Below are positions 16,962 through 25,413 of a stretch of DNA of 64,000 nucleotides, piece after piece. Under the pieces are notes generated by a model, which saw nothing but the letters and a program-made list of their open reading frames with translations, searched no databases and was not told the DNA's origin. A program made the position numbers and the translations under genes. Positions within the stretch are counted from its first letter, which is position 1. Each line of letters begins with the position of its first letter. The stretch is from Bacillota bacterium (lineage in GTDB: Bacteria > Bacillota > Clostridia > Acetivibrionales > DSM-1351), in NCBI GenBank assembly GCA_023439045.1, contig JAEXOY010000002.1, forward strand, positions 116,304 through 180,303, in the 5' to 3' direction.

Positions 16962-18203
16962 TTAAACATATTCTTTCACTGCTTCAAACATTGCGACGAT
17001 ATTTTGCGGCGGAACGTTTGCAACAATATTGTGAACTTGTTGGAATATAAAGCCACCATCACGATACATAACATCAAGATTTCTACGTATATGGTCTTTA
17101 ATCTGCTGAGGAGTTCCGTTTGGTAGAATATCTCTTGTATCACAGCCTCCACCCCAGAAGGTAAGGTCTTTACCAAAGGTGGACTTAAGCTTTACAACAT
17201 CCATATCTTTGCAGCTAGTCTGAACCGGATTGATAGCATCCATTCCGGCATCAATTATATCTGGTATTAGTGGGAATATCCCTCCGCAGCAATGCAGACA
17301 GAGCTTAATATCTGGGTTTAATTTTTTAGCATATCCCCACATTTCCTTATGTATTGGTTTGAAGAACTCTCTGTACATTGCAGGAGATATTTGAGGTCCT
17401 CCCTGCATGCCCATATCATCTCCGCCAAAGCCCATAACATCTATATTTTTTCCATTGGCTTCAATAAAGCTCTTGATACCTTCACGGTAAATTTCTAAAA
17501 CCTTTTCCAGATACTTATGTACCCTTTCAGGATTTAGCATCATTTCCATCATAAAGTTATCCTGACGGTATAAGAACCCTCCCATTTCAAATATGCTGCC
17601 TCCAAACGGAGCGTATATAGCTCTGTCAGTTGATTGTCTCAGCCTTGAAATAGAGGCTTTTCTTTTTGCCATATCATCTCCGGAAAAGCCTAGTGGTGCT
17701 GGTGGTCCTCCAAAGGCACACCACATAACATCATCTAAAGCGTCCTGCAAATTGGAGAAGTCATCTGAATCATAATTTTCAAGTGGATAATAGGTCTGTT
17801 CACAGTACAGAACTCCCTTTTTCCATATCGCAAGAGGTTTGCCCTTGCTACTGTACAATATGGAATTATCGCCCTCTTTTCTTATATCTATATATGCCGG
17901 AATCTTTATAGGAGTGCCGTCCTGAAGCTGCCACTCCTTCCAGTATTCATCGTGCGTTTTAAACTCTGTTCCGTAATTTACTACATCAATTCCAAACATA
18001 TCCAGAACGTCTTGTTCTGGAAAAACCAGCTGTTGAATAATGTCACATACGTAGAGCTCACTTTTCGCTAATCCCAAGTACTCTCTCAAGTTGCGATAGG
18101 CCTGTACAGAAAAATTACTTGACATGTGACCCCCGCAATCAATTGGTACTCGATCTGGTTGCTGATGATTAAGAGCTGCTTTGACTCTTTCTCTTGAATT
18201 CAT
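16962..18203 (-). CDS. UroD-superfamily protein (cobalamin-type methyltransferase family), role unknown
   Basis: A 413-aa protein of the uroporphyrinogen decarboxylase/MtaA/CmuA superfamily. Visible landmarks are the N-terminal NSRERVKAALNHQQPDRVP, GGDDMGMQGGPQISPAMYRE, CLHCCGGIFPLIPDIIDAG and a final FIFQQVHNIVANVPPQN. In the MtaA/CmuA branch, His and Cys residues in such HxC positions bind zinc and a thiol acceptor; LHCCGG could serve this. It is not expected to make heme: there are no porphyrin genes nearby, and it is first in the ribose operon, directly before rbsB. The ATG at 18203 follows AAAGGAGATTAT; the upstream in-frame extension lacks a ribosome site. No corrinoid protein gene is adjacent. 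Confidence 0.8.
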   Translation of the reverse strand: MNSRERVKAALNHQQPDRVPIDCGGHMSSNFSVQAYRNLREYLGLAKSELYVCDIIQQLVFPEQDVLDMFGIDVVNYGTEFKTHDEYWKEWQLQDGTPIKIPAYIDIRKEGDNSILYSSKGKPLAIWKKGVLYCEQTYYPLENYDSDDFSNLQDALDDVMWCAFGGPPAPLGFSGDDMAKRKASISRLRQSTDRAIYAPFGGSIFEMGGFLYRQDNFMMEMMLNPERVHKYLEKVLEIYREGIKSFIEANGKNIDVMGFGGDDMGMQGGPQISPAMYREFFKPIHKEMWGYAKKLNPDIKLCLHCCGGIFPLIPDIIDAGMDAINPVQTSCKDMDVVKLKSTFGKDLTFWGGGCDTRDILPNGTPQQIKDHIRRNLDVMYRDGGFIFQQVHNIVANVPPQNIVAMFEAVKEYV

Positions 18204-18317
18204 ATAATCTCCTTTCATATTACATATGACAAATAGTAGATTGAATTGCGTTGTAGACAATTATTATTTTTAATTTAACGCTGTAAAAAAGAATAATGAA
18301 TGAACTGTGTTGTAGTA

Positions 18318-18331
18318 GTACAACGTTTTAC
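18318..18331 (-). promoter_or_regulatory. LacI-type operator for the rbs operon
   Basis: GTA-c-AACGTT-t-TAC is a 14-bp dyad with one mismatched pair, 115 bases upstream of the UroD-like start codon. Its AACGTT core matches the perfect operator at 18525, suggesting that one LacI-family protein controls both directions. Confidence 0.5.
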
Positions 18332-18477
18332 TTGAATATTTAGCTGTTTTACTAAATTGTCTTCTCGCAAGTTTTGCTTGCCTCTTATCTACAATATACC
18401 TAAATTCATCATTACTGTCAACATCTTTTTTAGTGATTTTAACACTAAATACGACAAATTATTATATTTTTTTAGTA

Positions 18478-18536
18478 TTGACATTATACATACTTATAAA
18501 ATATACTTAGCTTAGTAAAATAACTAAAACGTTTTA
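18478..18536 (+). promoter_or_regulatory. Ribokinase promoter with LacI-type operator
   Basis: A -35 box TTGACA (18478-18483), 18-base spacer and -10 box TATACT (18502-18507) predict a start near 18514. The perfect palindrome TAAAACGTTTTA (18525-18536) follows at about +11 to +22 and abuts the ribosome site, a typical repressor position. The CG-centred core fits LacI-family recognition; the LacI gene is next in this operon. Confidence 0.72.
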
Positions 18537-18549
18537 ACGAGGTAATAAT

Positions 18550-19458
18550 ATGAAAATTTTATGTTTTGGATCATTAAACTTAGATAATGTTTACCAAGTT
18601 GATCACATTGTAAAACCCGGCGAAACAACAACCTCAACAGGTTATCAGCTATTTGACGGTGGTAAAGGCTTTAACCAAGCAATTGCACTTGGTCGAGCTA
18701 ATGCAAATAGTTTTATGGCTGGCATGATTGGACTAGATGGAGTACACTTAAAAAAGTCATTACAAGAGAGTAATGTTAATGCTGATTTAGTATCAGTTAA
18801 CGAAAGCAATAATACGGGAAGTACAATTATTCAGGTAGATAAAAACGGGCAAAACTCTATTATCTGCGTTGGCGGTGCTAACCACATGATAACTGAAAGC
18901 TTTGTTAAGGATGTTATAGCTCAGTTTGAACCAGGGGATTACGTTTTACTGCAAAATGAAATAAATAACATACCATTTATTATGAAAGAGGCTTATGATA
19001 AAGGCTTAAAAATAGCATTCAACCCCTCACCAATCACAGATGAGCTGCTTGAATATCCGTTGAATCTGGTGGATATTTTAATATTAAATGAGATAGAGGG
19101 GTATGAACTAACAAAAGAAGATAATTACGAAGACATGATAAGAGCATTGCATTCATCTTATCCTAAAATGTCAGTGTTGTTGACTTTAGGTAAAAAAGGT
19201 GCGGTATTCAGCGACGGAAAAAACACCTATGACCATGGTATTTATGATGTAAAAGTTGTTGATACAACTGCTGCAGGCGATACCTTTACAGGCTATTTTC
19301 TCGCTGCATATGTAAATAATGAGCAGATAGAAGAATGTTTACGTAAAGCATCCATTGCGTCTTCCTTAGCTGTTTCAAAAAACGGGGCATCTTGTTCAAT
19401 CCCGTTTATGTCAGAGATTGAAAATAACACTCTTGCTTTAATTAATTTGCAGTTGTAA
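18550..19458 (+). CDS. rbsK: PfkB-family sugar kinase, probable ribokinase
   Basis: A 302-aa kinase of the ribokinase/PfkB family, expected to make ribose 5-phosphate. Motifs: N-terminal FGSLNLDNVYQVDHIVKPGE, the sugar-binding GGKGFNQAIALGRA near residue 37 and the ATP/anion-hole motif DTTAAGDTFTG with catalytic Asp near residue 243. The ATG follows ACGAGGTAATA. It is divergent from the rbs transporter and co-transcribed with the LacI regulator, which supports ribose. Confidence 0.85.
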   Translation: MKILCFGSLNLDNVYQVDHIVKPGETTTSTGYQLFDGGKGFNQAIALGRANANSFMAGMIGLDGVHLKKSLQESNVNADLVSVNESNNTGSTIIQVDKNGQNSIICVGGANHMITESFVKDVIAQFEPGDYVLLQNEINNIPFIMKEAYDKGLKIAFNPSPITDELLEYPLNLVDILILNEIEGYELTKEDNYEDMIRALHSSYPKMSVLLTLGKKGAVFSDGKNTYDHGIYDVKVVDTTAAGDTFTGYFLAAYVNNEQIEECLRKASIASSLAVSKNGASCSIPFMSEIENNTLALINLQL

Positions 19459-19490
19459 TTCATAAATGTTATATTTTATATTGTAAAATT

Positions 19491-19553
19491 AGATGCTACG
19501 AAGCGGAGACTAGATGCTGCGAAGCAGAAATCAAATGCTATGAAGCACTATTG
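19491..19553 (+). repeat. 21-bp tandem repeat, three copies, between rbsK and the LacI gene
   Basis: Units 19491-19511, 19512-19532 and 19533-19553 each carry ATGCTnyGAAGC. Each contains a tiny GCT/AGC inverted pair. The array ends just before the ribosome site of the LacI gene, so it may affect its translation. Confidence 0.75.
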
Positions 19554-19570
19554 CTAGGAGGTGGAAAACA

Positions 19571-20590
19571 TTGCGAGCAACCATTAAAGATGTTGCAGCT
19601 AGAGCAGGTGTCTCAACTACAGCTGTATCACTTGTATTAAACGGCAAAAATAGCAAAATATCAGATAAAACCAGGCAACAAATATTAGATGCTGTAGATG
19701 AATTAGACTATAGACCTAACCATATCGCAATGAGTATGGTAACCAAGACTACCCGCACCATAGGATTAGTTATACCTGATATTAGTAATATATATTTCTC
19801 TGAGCTTTCTAAATTGATTGAGCAATCCTGTTATTCCAAGGGCTACAATGTACTCTATGGTAACACTCATGATATGGCAAATAGGGATATAGATTATATA
19901 AATATCTTTTTGGATCGCAATGTTGATGCCATTATAGTTATACTATCCAACTCGATTGACGAGCACTTAAATGATATACAAAAAATAATAATGAGAACAG
20001 ATACTCCTTTCATTGTTGTTGACCGTAAGCTGGATATAAACGCAGGTACAACCATTGTTGTAAATCAGAAGTTGGGGGGATATCTGGCAACTCAGCACCT
20101 CATCAATCTTGGCCACCGTTCCATTGGCTGTATTACAGGCCCAAAGAATGTATATAGCTCAATAGAGCGACTGAATGGCTATAAGCAAGCCTTGGAAGAA
20201 GCAAATATTCCGGTACAGGAACAGCTAATCTTTGAAGGAGACTTTCATAGAGAAAGCGGTATGGAAGCACTGCCTTATTTACTTGGAAGAGGCGTGACTG
20301 CAATTTTTGCATTTAATGATATGATGGCTTTAGGTGTATATAAGCAAGCCAGCTACTACAACCTCTCGATACCGGATAACCTATCATTGGTCGGTTATGA
20401 TGATATTTTCATTTCAGACTTTATAACCCCACCGTTAACCTCTATTGAACAGCCTGTTAGAAGTTTGGCCGATGAGGCAGTAACACAAGTTATGAATGCA
20501 ATCCAAAACAAAGATAACAAAAAAGAAATGTTCACCTTTGACCCAGTGCTAAAGGTACGCGGTAGTACAAAGGCATTAATAACAAAATAA
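19571..20590 (+). CDS. LacI-family transcriptional regulator of the ribose locus
   Basis: A 339-aa repressor with an N-terminal LacI helix-turn-helix (ATIKDVAARAGVSTTAVSLV, residues 3-22), the hinge region RPNHIAMSMVT, and a type I periplasmic-binding-like effector domain from about residue 62. The start is TTG at 19571, with AGGAGGTGG upstream. It is co-transcribed with ribokinase and, by position and by the AACGTT operators nearby, most likely a ribose-responsive repressor of both divergent operons. Confidence 0.88.
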   Translation: MRATIKDVAARAGVSTTAVSLVLNGKNSKISDKTRQQILDAVDELDYRPNHIAMSMVTKTTRTIGLVIPDISNIYFSELSKLIEQSCYSKGYNVLYGNTHDMANRDIDYINIFLDRNVDAIIVILSNSIDEHLNDIQKIIMRTDTPFIVVDRKLDINAGTTIVVNQKLGGYLATQHLINLGHRSIGCITGPKNVYSSIERLNGYKQALEEANIPVQEQLIFEGDFHRESGMEALPYLLGRGVTAIFAFNDMMALGVYKQASYYNLSIPDNLSLVGYDDIFISDFITPPLTSIEQPVRSLADEAVTQVMNAIQNKDNKKEMFTFDPVLKVRGSTKALITK

Positions 20591-20650
20591 CAAAAAACTG
20601 TATTTATTAGTTATTAAAGTTTTACTGGTTTTCATTCTTCTATATAGATA

Positions 20651-20694
20651 TAAGTGCCTATTCCAACACCTTTAGGAATAGGCACTTATTTTCT
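20651..20694 (+). terminator. Terminator of the rbsK-LacI operon
   Basis: A 14-bp perfect stem (20651-20664 with 20675-20688; arm TAAGTGCCTATTCC) is followed by TTTTCT. Confidence 0.88.
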
Positions 20695-20712
20695 ACGTAA
20701 TTACTTTAACTA

Positions 20713-20838
20713 AACCCTGCAACTAATTGCTCAGCATAAACCATACAACTATTGCTACATATAACTTGCAACTAATTGCTCAATACAAACCTTGCAATAA
20801 GTTACTCAAAGTAAACCTTGCTATAGGCTACTACTCAA
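20713..20838 (-). repeat. Degenerate repeat of about 25 bp, five copies, overlapping the desulfoferrodoxin gene end
   Basis: Five diverged units, each with a version of AAACCTTGCAACTAATTGCTCA on the plus strand. Read on the minus strand, the first unit includes the last codon and stop of the desulfoferrodoxin gene (GAGTAG), and later units repeat GAGTAA or GAGCAA, so the array looks like outward duplication of the gene end. Confidence 0.65.
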
Positions 20839-21217
20839 CCTCTGCCTTCCAGAGACCATGTAGGTTACAGTAAGCGAAAACAGCAATTGGCTTGTCATCA
20901 ACAAAAGAGAATGTTGCTTTTGGAGCTTCTCCAACCTTAAGACATTTTCTTTGGCCACCACGCTCTGTTTCAACGTATATAAAATCAATGTGATGAGCTT
21001 CTTCCATTGGGTGTGGAGCACTGCCGATATCAACTTCAATTGTGTCACCTGCTACAGTAACAACAGGTAAATGCTTTTCAACTGATGCTTCAGTTGTGTT
21101 TGCAACAAGTTCTGTCATTTTTTCCCCACAGCAAACCATTGGAATGCCTTTGTTCTCAATCAATCCAATCAAATTACCGCAATGTTTACAGATAAAGAAT
21201 TTTTGTTTACTACACAT
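20831..21217 (-). CDS. dfx: Desulfoferrodoxin (superoxide reductase)
   Basis: A 128-aa two-centre superoxide reductase, which reduces superoxide to hydrogen peroxide without making oxygen and suits an anaerobe. Centre I is the rubredoxin-like site Cys10, Cys13, Cys29, Cys30. Centre II ligands are His49, His69, His75, Cys117 and His120, with the EKHLP motif giving the usual Glu47 and Lys48. All family residues are present and the length is standard. The ATG follows GGAGGTAAGATT. The rubredoxin-fusion gene lies 75 bases upstream on the same strand and could be its electron donor. Confidence 0.96.
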   Translation of the reverse strand: MCSKQKFFICKHCGNLIGLIENKGIPMVCCGEKMTELVANTTEASVEKHLPVVTVAGDTIEVDIGSAPHPMEEAHHIDFIYVETERGGQRKCLKVGEAPKATFSFVDDKPIAVFAYCNLHGLWKAEVE

Positions 21218-21292
21218 AATCTTACCTCCTAATAAATTAATATTTTTATTTTTACTGCAAATTTTTTTTATTAAAGTTATTATTCCCTAGAC

Positions 21293-21895
21293 CTATATTT
21301 CTATGAAATCATCCGCCCCATGCTTGCATAATGGACAAACAAAGTCAGAAGGTAAATCCTCACCCTCATGAACATACCCACAAATATTGCAGCGCCAACC
21401 TTTCTTTGACTGTTGTTCAGGCTTTGGTTTTATATTTTTGTGGTAATATGTATACGTAACCGCATCATCTTCGTTTATTACCTTGGCGTCAATAACCTCC
21501 GCTTTAAACAAAGAGTGTGTTCCAAAGTCAATAACATCCATAAGCTTGCATGAGAGATATGCGTTTGTATATTTAGTCAAGTAGAAAAGCCCGTTCTCAC
21601 CCATAGACTTCTCTTCATAATCAGAAAGTTTATCTACCAGCTTACCGGTTTGAAAACCAAAATGCTTGAAAACTTCAAATGGAGCATCCTCTGTCAAAAT
21701 AGAAATATTAAACTCTCCATTCTTAATAATCAAATCATGTGTGTAATTTTGTTTATTTACACCTACTGCAATCAAAAGAGGGCTGCTTGTAACCTGCATT
21801 ACTGTGTTAATAATACATCCATTACTTCTATCACCATCTTTTGCTGTTACTACGTATAAGCCATATCCAATATTAAAAAGTGCCTTGTTGTCCAT
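21293..21895 (-). CDS. Flavin reductase-rubredoxin fusion (high-molecular-weight rubredoxin type)
   Basis: A 200-aa two-domain electron carrier. Residues 1 to about 150 form an FMN-binding flavin-reductase-like split barrel (NGCIINTVMQVTSSPLLIAV). Residues 166-200 form a rubredoxin domain with Cys169, Cys172, Cys187 and Cys190 (CNICGY, CPLCKHGADDF). The same architecture is known as Hrb in Moorella, the NADH:rubredoxin partner of the A-type flavoprotein that reduces NO or O2. No flavodiiron gene is adjacent here; desulfoferrodoxin next door is a plausible acceptor. The ATG follows GGGGGATTTGT. Confidence 0.88.
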   Translation of the reverse strand: MDNKALFNIGYGLYVVTAKDGDRSNGCIINTVMQVTSSPLLIAVGVNKQNYTHDLIIKNGEFNISILTEDAPFEVFKHFGFQTGKLVDKLSDYEEKSMGENGLFYLTKYTNAYLSCKLMDVIDFGTHSLFKAEVIDAKVINEDDAVTYTYYHKNIKPKPEQQSKKGWRCNICGYVHEGEDLPSDFVCPLCKHGADDFIEI

Positions 21896-22118
21896 ACAAA
21901 TCCCCCATATTATTTTACTTTATTTTGATACCCATCTATGCATATGATATTTACTGAATTAGAAAGAATATAATGTTATGTGATATAAGCTATGAATGAA
22001 AATTTTAGCACTTGCCGTTTAAACCCAAAATTATTTTATCATAGAAACTGATAATTTAAAAGTTATCACATTAATATTCTCCCTTATATTTTTAGCTTAT
22101 TTGTCATAACAAAAAATA
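21896..22118. other. Intergenic leader of the rubredoxin-fusion gene
   Basis: AT-rich DNA upstream of the minus-strand rubredoxin-fusion gene, running to the pyrophosphatase terminator. It must hold the promoter of the former, but I cannot pick a convincing -35/-10 pair. No open reading frame of interest is seen. Confidence 0.4.
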
Positions 22119-22161
22119 AGTTGTAGTGCATTTTAAAGTTTAATTAAAACACACTACAACT
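22108..22161 (-). terminator. Terminator of the pyrophosphatase gene
   Basis: AGTTGTAGTG (22119-22128) pairs with CACTACAACT (22152-22161), with an inner TTTTAA/TTAAAA extension. Minus-strand RNA then runs into TTATTTTTTG. Confidence 0.82.
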
Positions 22162-22194
22162 ATTTAATACCTTAAAAGTTTATTTTAAAACAAG

Positions 22195-24300
22195 TTAAAA
22201 TATAGAATTGTTCAAAATAAATGCAGCAAATACTATGGATACCATGGATAAAAGCTTTATAAGGATATTAATAGATGGACCTGAGGTATCTTTGAAAGGA
22301 TCACCTACTGTGTCTCCAACTACTGCTGCTTTATGAGAATCTGAGCCTTTTCCACCAAGTTCTCCAGACTCAATATATTTCTTTGCATTATCCCAAGCAC
22401 CACCTGAATTTGCCATCATTATAGCTAGAACAAACCCAGAAACCGCAGCACCAGCAAGCATACCAGCGATACCGTTCACTCCTAGTACCAGACCAACAAT
22501 CAGAGGGGAAGCTATTCCCAATATAGCAGGAGCAATCATCTCTTTTTGTGCTGCCTTTGTACAAATATCTACACAGGTTGCATAGTCTGCTTGAGCCTTT
22601 CCTTCCATCAATCCAGTTATTTCTCTGAATTGTCTACGAACCTCAACCACTATTTTCTGAGCAGCTCGGCCAACAGATTCCATAGTCAAGGCAGCAAATA
22701 AGTATGGCAACATTCCACCAATAAATAATCCAATAAGTACAGCTGGGTTTAAAATTGATAGATTAAATACATTTTCCAGACCATCTCGTTTTGCAATCAA
22801 ATCTACTTCAGATACGAATGCTGCAATAAGAGCAAGTGCAGTAAGTGCAGCAGAACCGATAGCAAAGCCTTTTCCGGTAGCTGCTGTAGTGTTACCAAGT
22901 GAATCCAATGCATCAGTACGTGTTCTTACTTCAGCTGGGAGGTGAGCCATTTCAGCAATACCACCGGCATTATCTGCTACAGGTCCATATGCATCAGTAG
23001 CAAGAGTTATACCCAATGTACTCAACATACCAACAGCCGCAATTCCAACACCATAAAGACCAAGATTAAAATCAGTTCCACCACCTGCTAAATAGAAGCT
23101 TGCAAGAACAGCTCCTGCAATTATGATAACAGGTATAGCTGTAGATAACATTCCCAGCGATATACCACCTATAATAACAGTGGCTGGTCCTGTTGTGGAG
23201 GTGTTTGCAAGTTTCTTTGTAGGTTTATATGTATCAGATGTAAAATACTCTGTGAAAAAACCAATAAGATTTCCTGCTACAAGTCCTGTTAATATAGCGA
23301 AATAAATACCAATATGCTCTTTACCCAATACATTTATTACCAAGAAATAGGCTACAATAGCTATAATCGCACTGCTAATATATACTCCACTTCTTAATGC
23401 TCTAAGTAAAACCTTCTGCTTTGCCTGTTCACCAGATCTTACAAAGAATGTACCAATGATAGAGGCAAAAACTCCCAACGCTGCCATCGTCATAGGGATA
23501 GTTACACCATTGACGCCCAAGCCAGCAGCTACAGCAAGTGCACTTGTAGAAACAATTGAGCCAACATAGGACTCATATAAGTCTGCACCCATACCTGCTA
23601 CATCACCAACGTTATCACCAACATTATCAGCAATAACCGCAGGGTTTCGAGGATCATCCTCAGGTATACCTGCTTCAACCTTACCTACTAAGTCAGCTCC
23701 AACATCGGCTGCTTTTGTAAATATTCCACCGCCAACACGTGCAAATAGTGCCATTGAACTTGCACCCATACCAAACGTAAGCATTGCACTAGTGATTTTT
23801 TCAATTTTTTCCGCACTTGGTAGTTCAGCATAAAACCAATCAAGGAAAAAGTACCAAATACTTAGGTCAAGGAGACCCAAACCTACAACTACTAGGCCCA
23901 TTACTGCTCCACTGGAGAATGCAACCCTCAGCCCGCTATTTAGGCTTGTTCTAGATGCATTTGCCGTACGTGAATTTGCAGCAGTGGCGATTTTCATTCC
24001 TAAAAAACCCGATAGTCCAGAGAAGAAGCCCCCTGTTAGGAATGCAAAAGGGACAAATGGTGTAAGGTAACCCAAAGCAGCCATTACACTTAGTATAGCA
24101 ACCATTACTGCAAAGAAAATAGCAACGCCCGTATACTGCCTTTTAAGATAAGCATTTGCTCCTTTTCTTACAGCAGCTGCGATTTCTTTCATGCGCTCAG
24201 TACCCTCATCGGTTTTCATAACCTTATAAGCGAGATATGCAGCAAAAACGAGCGCAAGGATAGCACCGATTGGCGCTAATAACAACAAATCAAAACTCAA
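22195..24300 (-). CDS. hppA: Ion-translocating membrane pyrophosphatase
   Basis: A 701-aa integral membrane pyrophosphatase with about 16 helices, which couples pyrophosphate hydrolysis to H+ or Na+ export. Active-site landmarks are DVGADLVGKVEAGIPEDDPR, IADNVGDNVGDVAGMG and the C-terminal VVGDTVGDPFKDTSGPSIN. The diagnostic loop reads GNTTAATGKG, with Ala where K+-independent enzymes have Lys, so it should be K+-dependent, a class that includes both Na+ and H+ pumps. The start is TTG at 24300, with GAAGGAGGG upstream. Single-gene transcript with its own terminator. Confidence 0.96.
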   Translation of the reverse strand: MSFDLLLLAPIGAILALVFAAYLAYKVMKTDEGTERMKEIAAAVRKGANAYLKRQYTGVAIFFAVMVAILSVMAALGYLTPFVPFAFLTGGFFSGLSGFLGMKIATAANSRTANASRTSLNSGLRVAFSSGAVMGLVVVGLGLLDLSIWYFFLDWFYAELPSAEKIEKITSAMLTFGMGASSMALFARVGGGIFTKAADVGADLVGKVEAGIPEDDPRNPAVIADNVGDNVGDVAGMGADLYESYVGSIVSTSALAVAAGLGVNGVTIPMTMAALGVFASIIGTFFVRSGEQAKQKVLLRALRSGVYISSAIIAIVAYFLVINVLGKEHIGIYFAILTGLVAGNLIGFFTEYFTSDTYKPTKKLANTSTTGPATVIIGGISLGMLSTAIPVIIIAGAVLASFYLAGGGTDFNLGLYGVGIAAVGMLSTLGITLATDAYGPVADNAGGIAEMAHLPAEVRTRTDALDSLGNTTAATGKGFAIGSAALTALALIAAFVSEVDLIAKRDGLENVFNLSILNPAVLIGLFIGGMLPYLFAALTMESVGRAAQKIVVEVRRQFREITGLMEGKAQADYATCVDICTKAAQKEMIAPAILGIASPLIVGLVLGVNGIAGMLAGAAVSGFVLAIMMANSGGAWDNAKKYIESGELGGKGSDSHKAAVVGDTVGDPFKDTSGPSINILIKLLSMVSIVFAAFILNNSIF

Positions 24301-24418
24301 AAAATATCCCTCCTTCTATAATATAAAAATTCTTGCTTATGTAATTATAATTGATAACGGTTGATATAATCAACAAGTATTTAAATTATATTGATTACTG
24401 TTTTTATGTATTTTATTT

Positions 24419-24465
24419 CTAGAAAAGACAAATAGTGACAAATACAAAAATTTGTCACTATTTGT
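24419..24465 (-). terminator. Terminator of the minus-strand carbohydrate operon
   Basis: A 15-bp perfect stem (24428-24442 with 24451-24465; arm ACAAATAGTGACAAA), followed on the minus strand by TCTTTTCT. It lies 31 bases after the nucleoside hydrolase stop. Confidence 0.82.
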
Positions 24466-24495
24466 TGGGGGGGTAGAATGAACTAGCACACTAAA

Positions 24496-25413
24496 TTACT
24501 TGGTCAGTTTTGTAAATAGGTCCCCAAACAAAGAGTCTCTATTGATATGATAAACATATTTAATAAGGTGTCTCTCTTTATCAAAAGTGTATGTATTGTT
24601 ATATTCGGGTATAGGACTAGGTTCAAAGCGTTCAAGCATGTAGTCGTCCTCCAAGAGCCATGCTACCGCTGTAACATCCCAGATAGTCCGTGTCCAGAAC
24701 TGCCCTCCATTACATTTCTTGGCTTCTGCCGTCGTTGCATCTACAAGATAATCGCAAAGCTTGTTTTTCCCACGCAGCCAGAATTCAAGTTCGGGGCCTC
24801 CCGTAGTGAAAGCAGAAACAACTCCCTTACAGGGTAGCTGTACTAACGGAATACCACAGCCAAAAACAATTCTCGCGCCTGCAATATCTTGGTATAAGTT
24901 AAACTCCTTATTATCATGCCAGTGATATGCGTTTCCCCCAAGCCATATCAGCACTAATTTATCCTTTATTTCAGGTTTTATAAGCAATGCAGAAGCTATG
25001 TTAGTGATGGCCCCTACTGCGATCACGTAAAGTGGATTTGCTTCGCTGTACTCCATTGCCCGGTTAGCAAGATCGTTTGCAGCATCAGAATATACAGGTG
25101 TATTTTCGTCCACCAAAAATCTTTCTGAACCTTTATGCACCAGATTCTTAAGCTCGTTACGCTCCATTAAGGACAGAATATTCATTATCTCTGTATAGCT
25201 TTTTTCCATACCGTCCAACGGGCTTGAACTTTTATCATTTAAAAATGGTGCTGCATAAATGGCTTTTATATTTAGTTTATCAGTGTTTTTAATTAGGTAG
25301 GCCAATGCATACTGGTCATCTATTTCGTTATATGTATCTGTGTCAAAAACTACGTCCACAATGTCTTTAGGTTTTTGCAGTCGCTCCATCATTCTTTTGT
25401 TATCAATACGCAC
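24496..25413 (-). CDS. Nucleoside hydrolase family protein
   Basis: A 305-aa inosine-uridine nucleoside hydrolase-type protein. The calcium-binding motif reads DTDTYNEIDD (residues 24-33), with the EIDDQYALAY continuation, and the C-terminal half has the family's RTIWDVTAVAWLLEDDYM with an Asp for metal coordination. Classical members split nucleosides into base and ribose; the substrate here may differ. The GTG at 25413 has AAGGAGA 10 bases upstream and overlaps the kinase gene by 11 bases. It is the last gene of the long minus-strand carbohydrate operon. Confidence 0.85.
   Translation of the reverse strand: MRIDNKRMMERLQKPKDIVDVVFDTDTYNEIDDQYALAYLIKNTDKLNIKAIYAAPFLNDKSSSPLDGMEKSYTEIMNILSLMERNELKNLVHKGSERFLVDENTPVYSDAANDLANRAMEYSEANPLYVIAVGAITNIASALLIKPEIKDKLVLIWLGGNAYHWHDNKEFNLYQDIAGARIVFGCGIPLVQLPCKGVVSAFTTGGPELEFWLRGKNKLCDYLVDATTAEAKKCNGGQFWTRTIWDVTAVAWLLEDDYMLERFEPSPIPEYNNTYTFDKERHLIKYVYHINRDSLFGDLFTKLTK

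Larger units (their letters stand above)
18204..18549. other. Divergent control region of the ribose locus
   Basis: A 346-base region between the UroD-rbs operon (minus) and the ribokinase-LacI operon (plus). It holds two LacI-type AACGTT-centred operators (18318-18331 and 18525-18536), the ribokinase promoter and a small GCAAG/CTTGC stem at 18367-18381. No gene is seen. Confidence 0.7.

Noticed and set aside
16962..18203. Heme-biosynthesis uroporphyrinogen decarboxylase
   Set aside because: The sequence fits the broader MtaA/CmuA-like branch and sits in a sugar transporter operon with no porphyrin genes.
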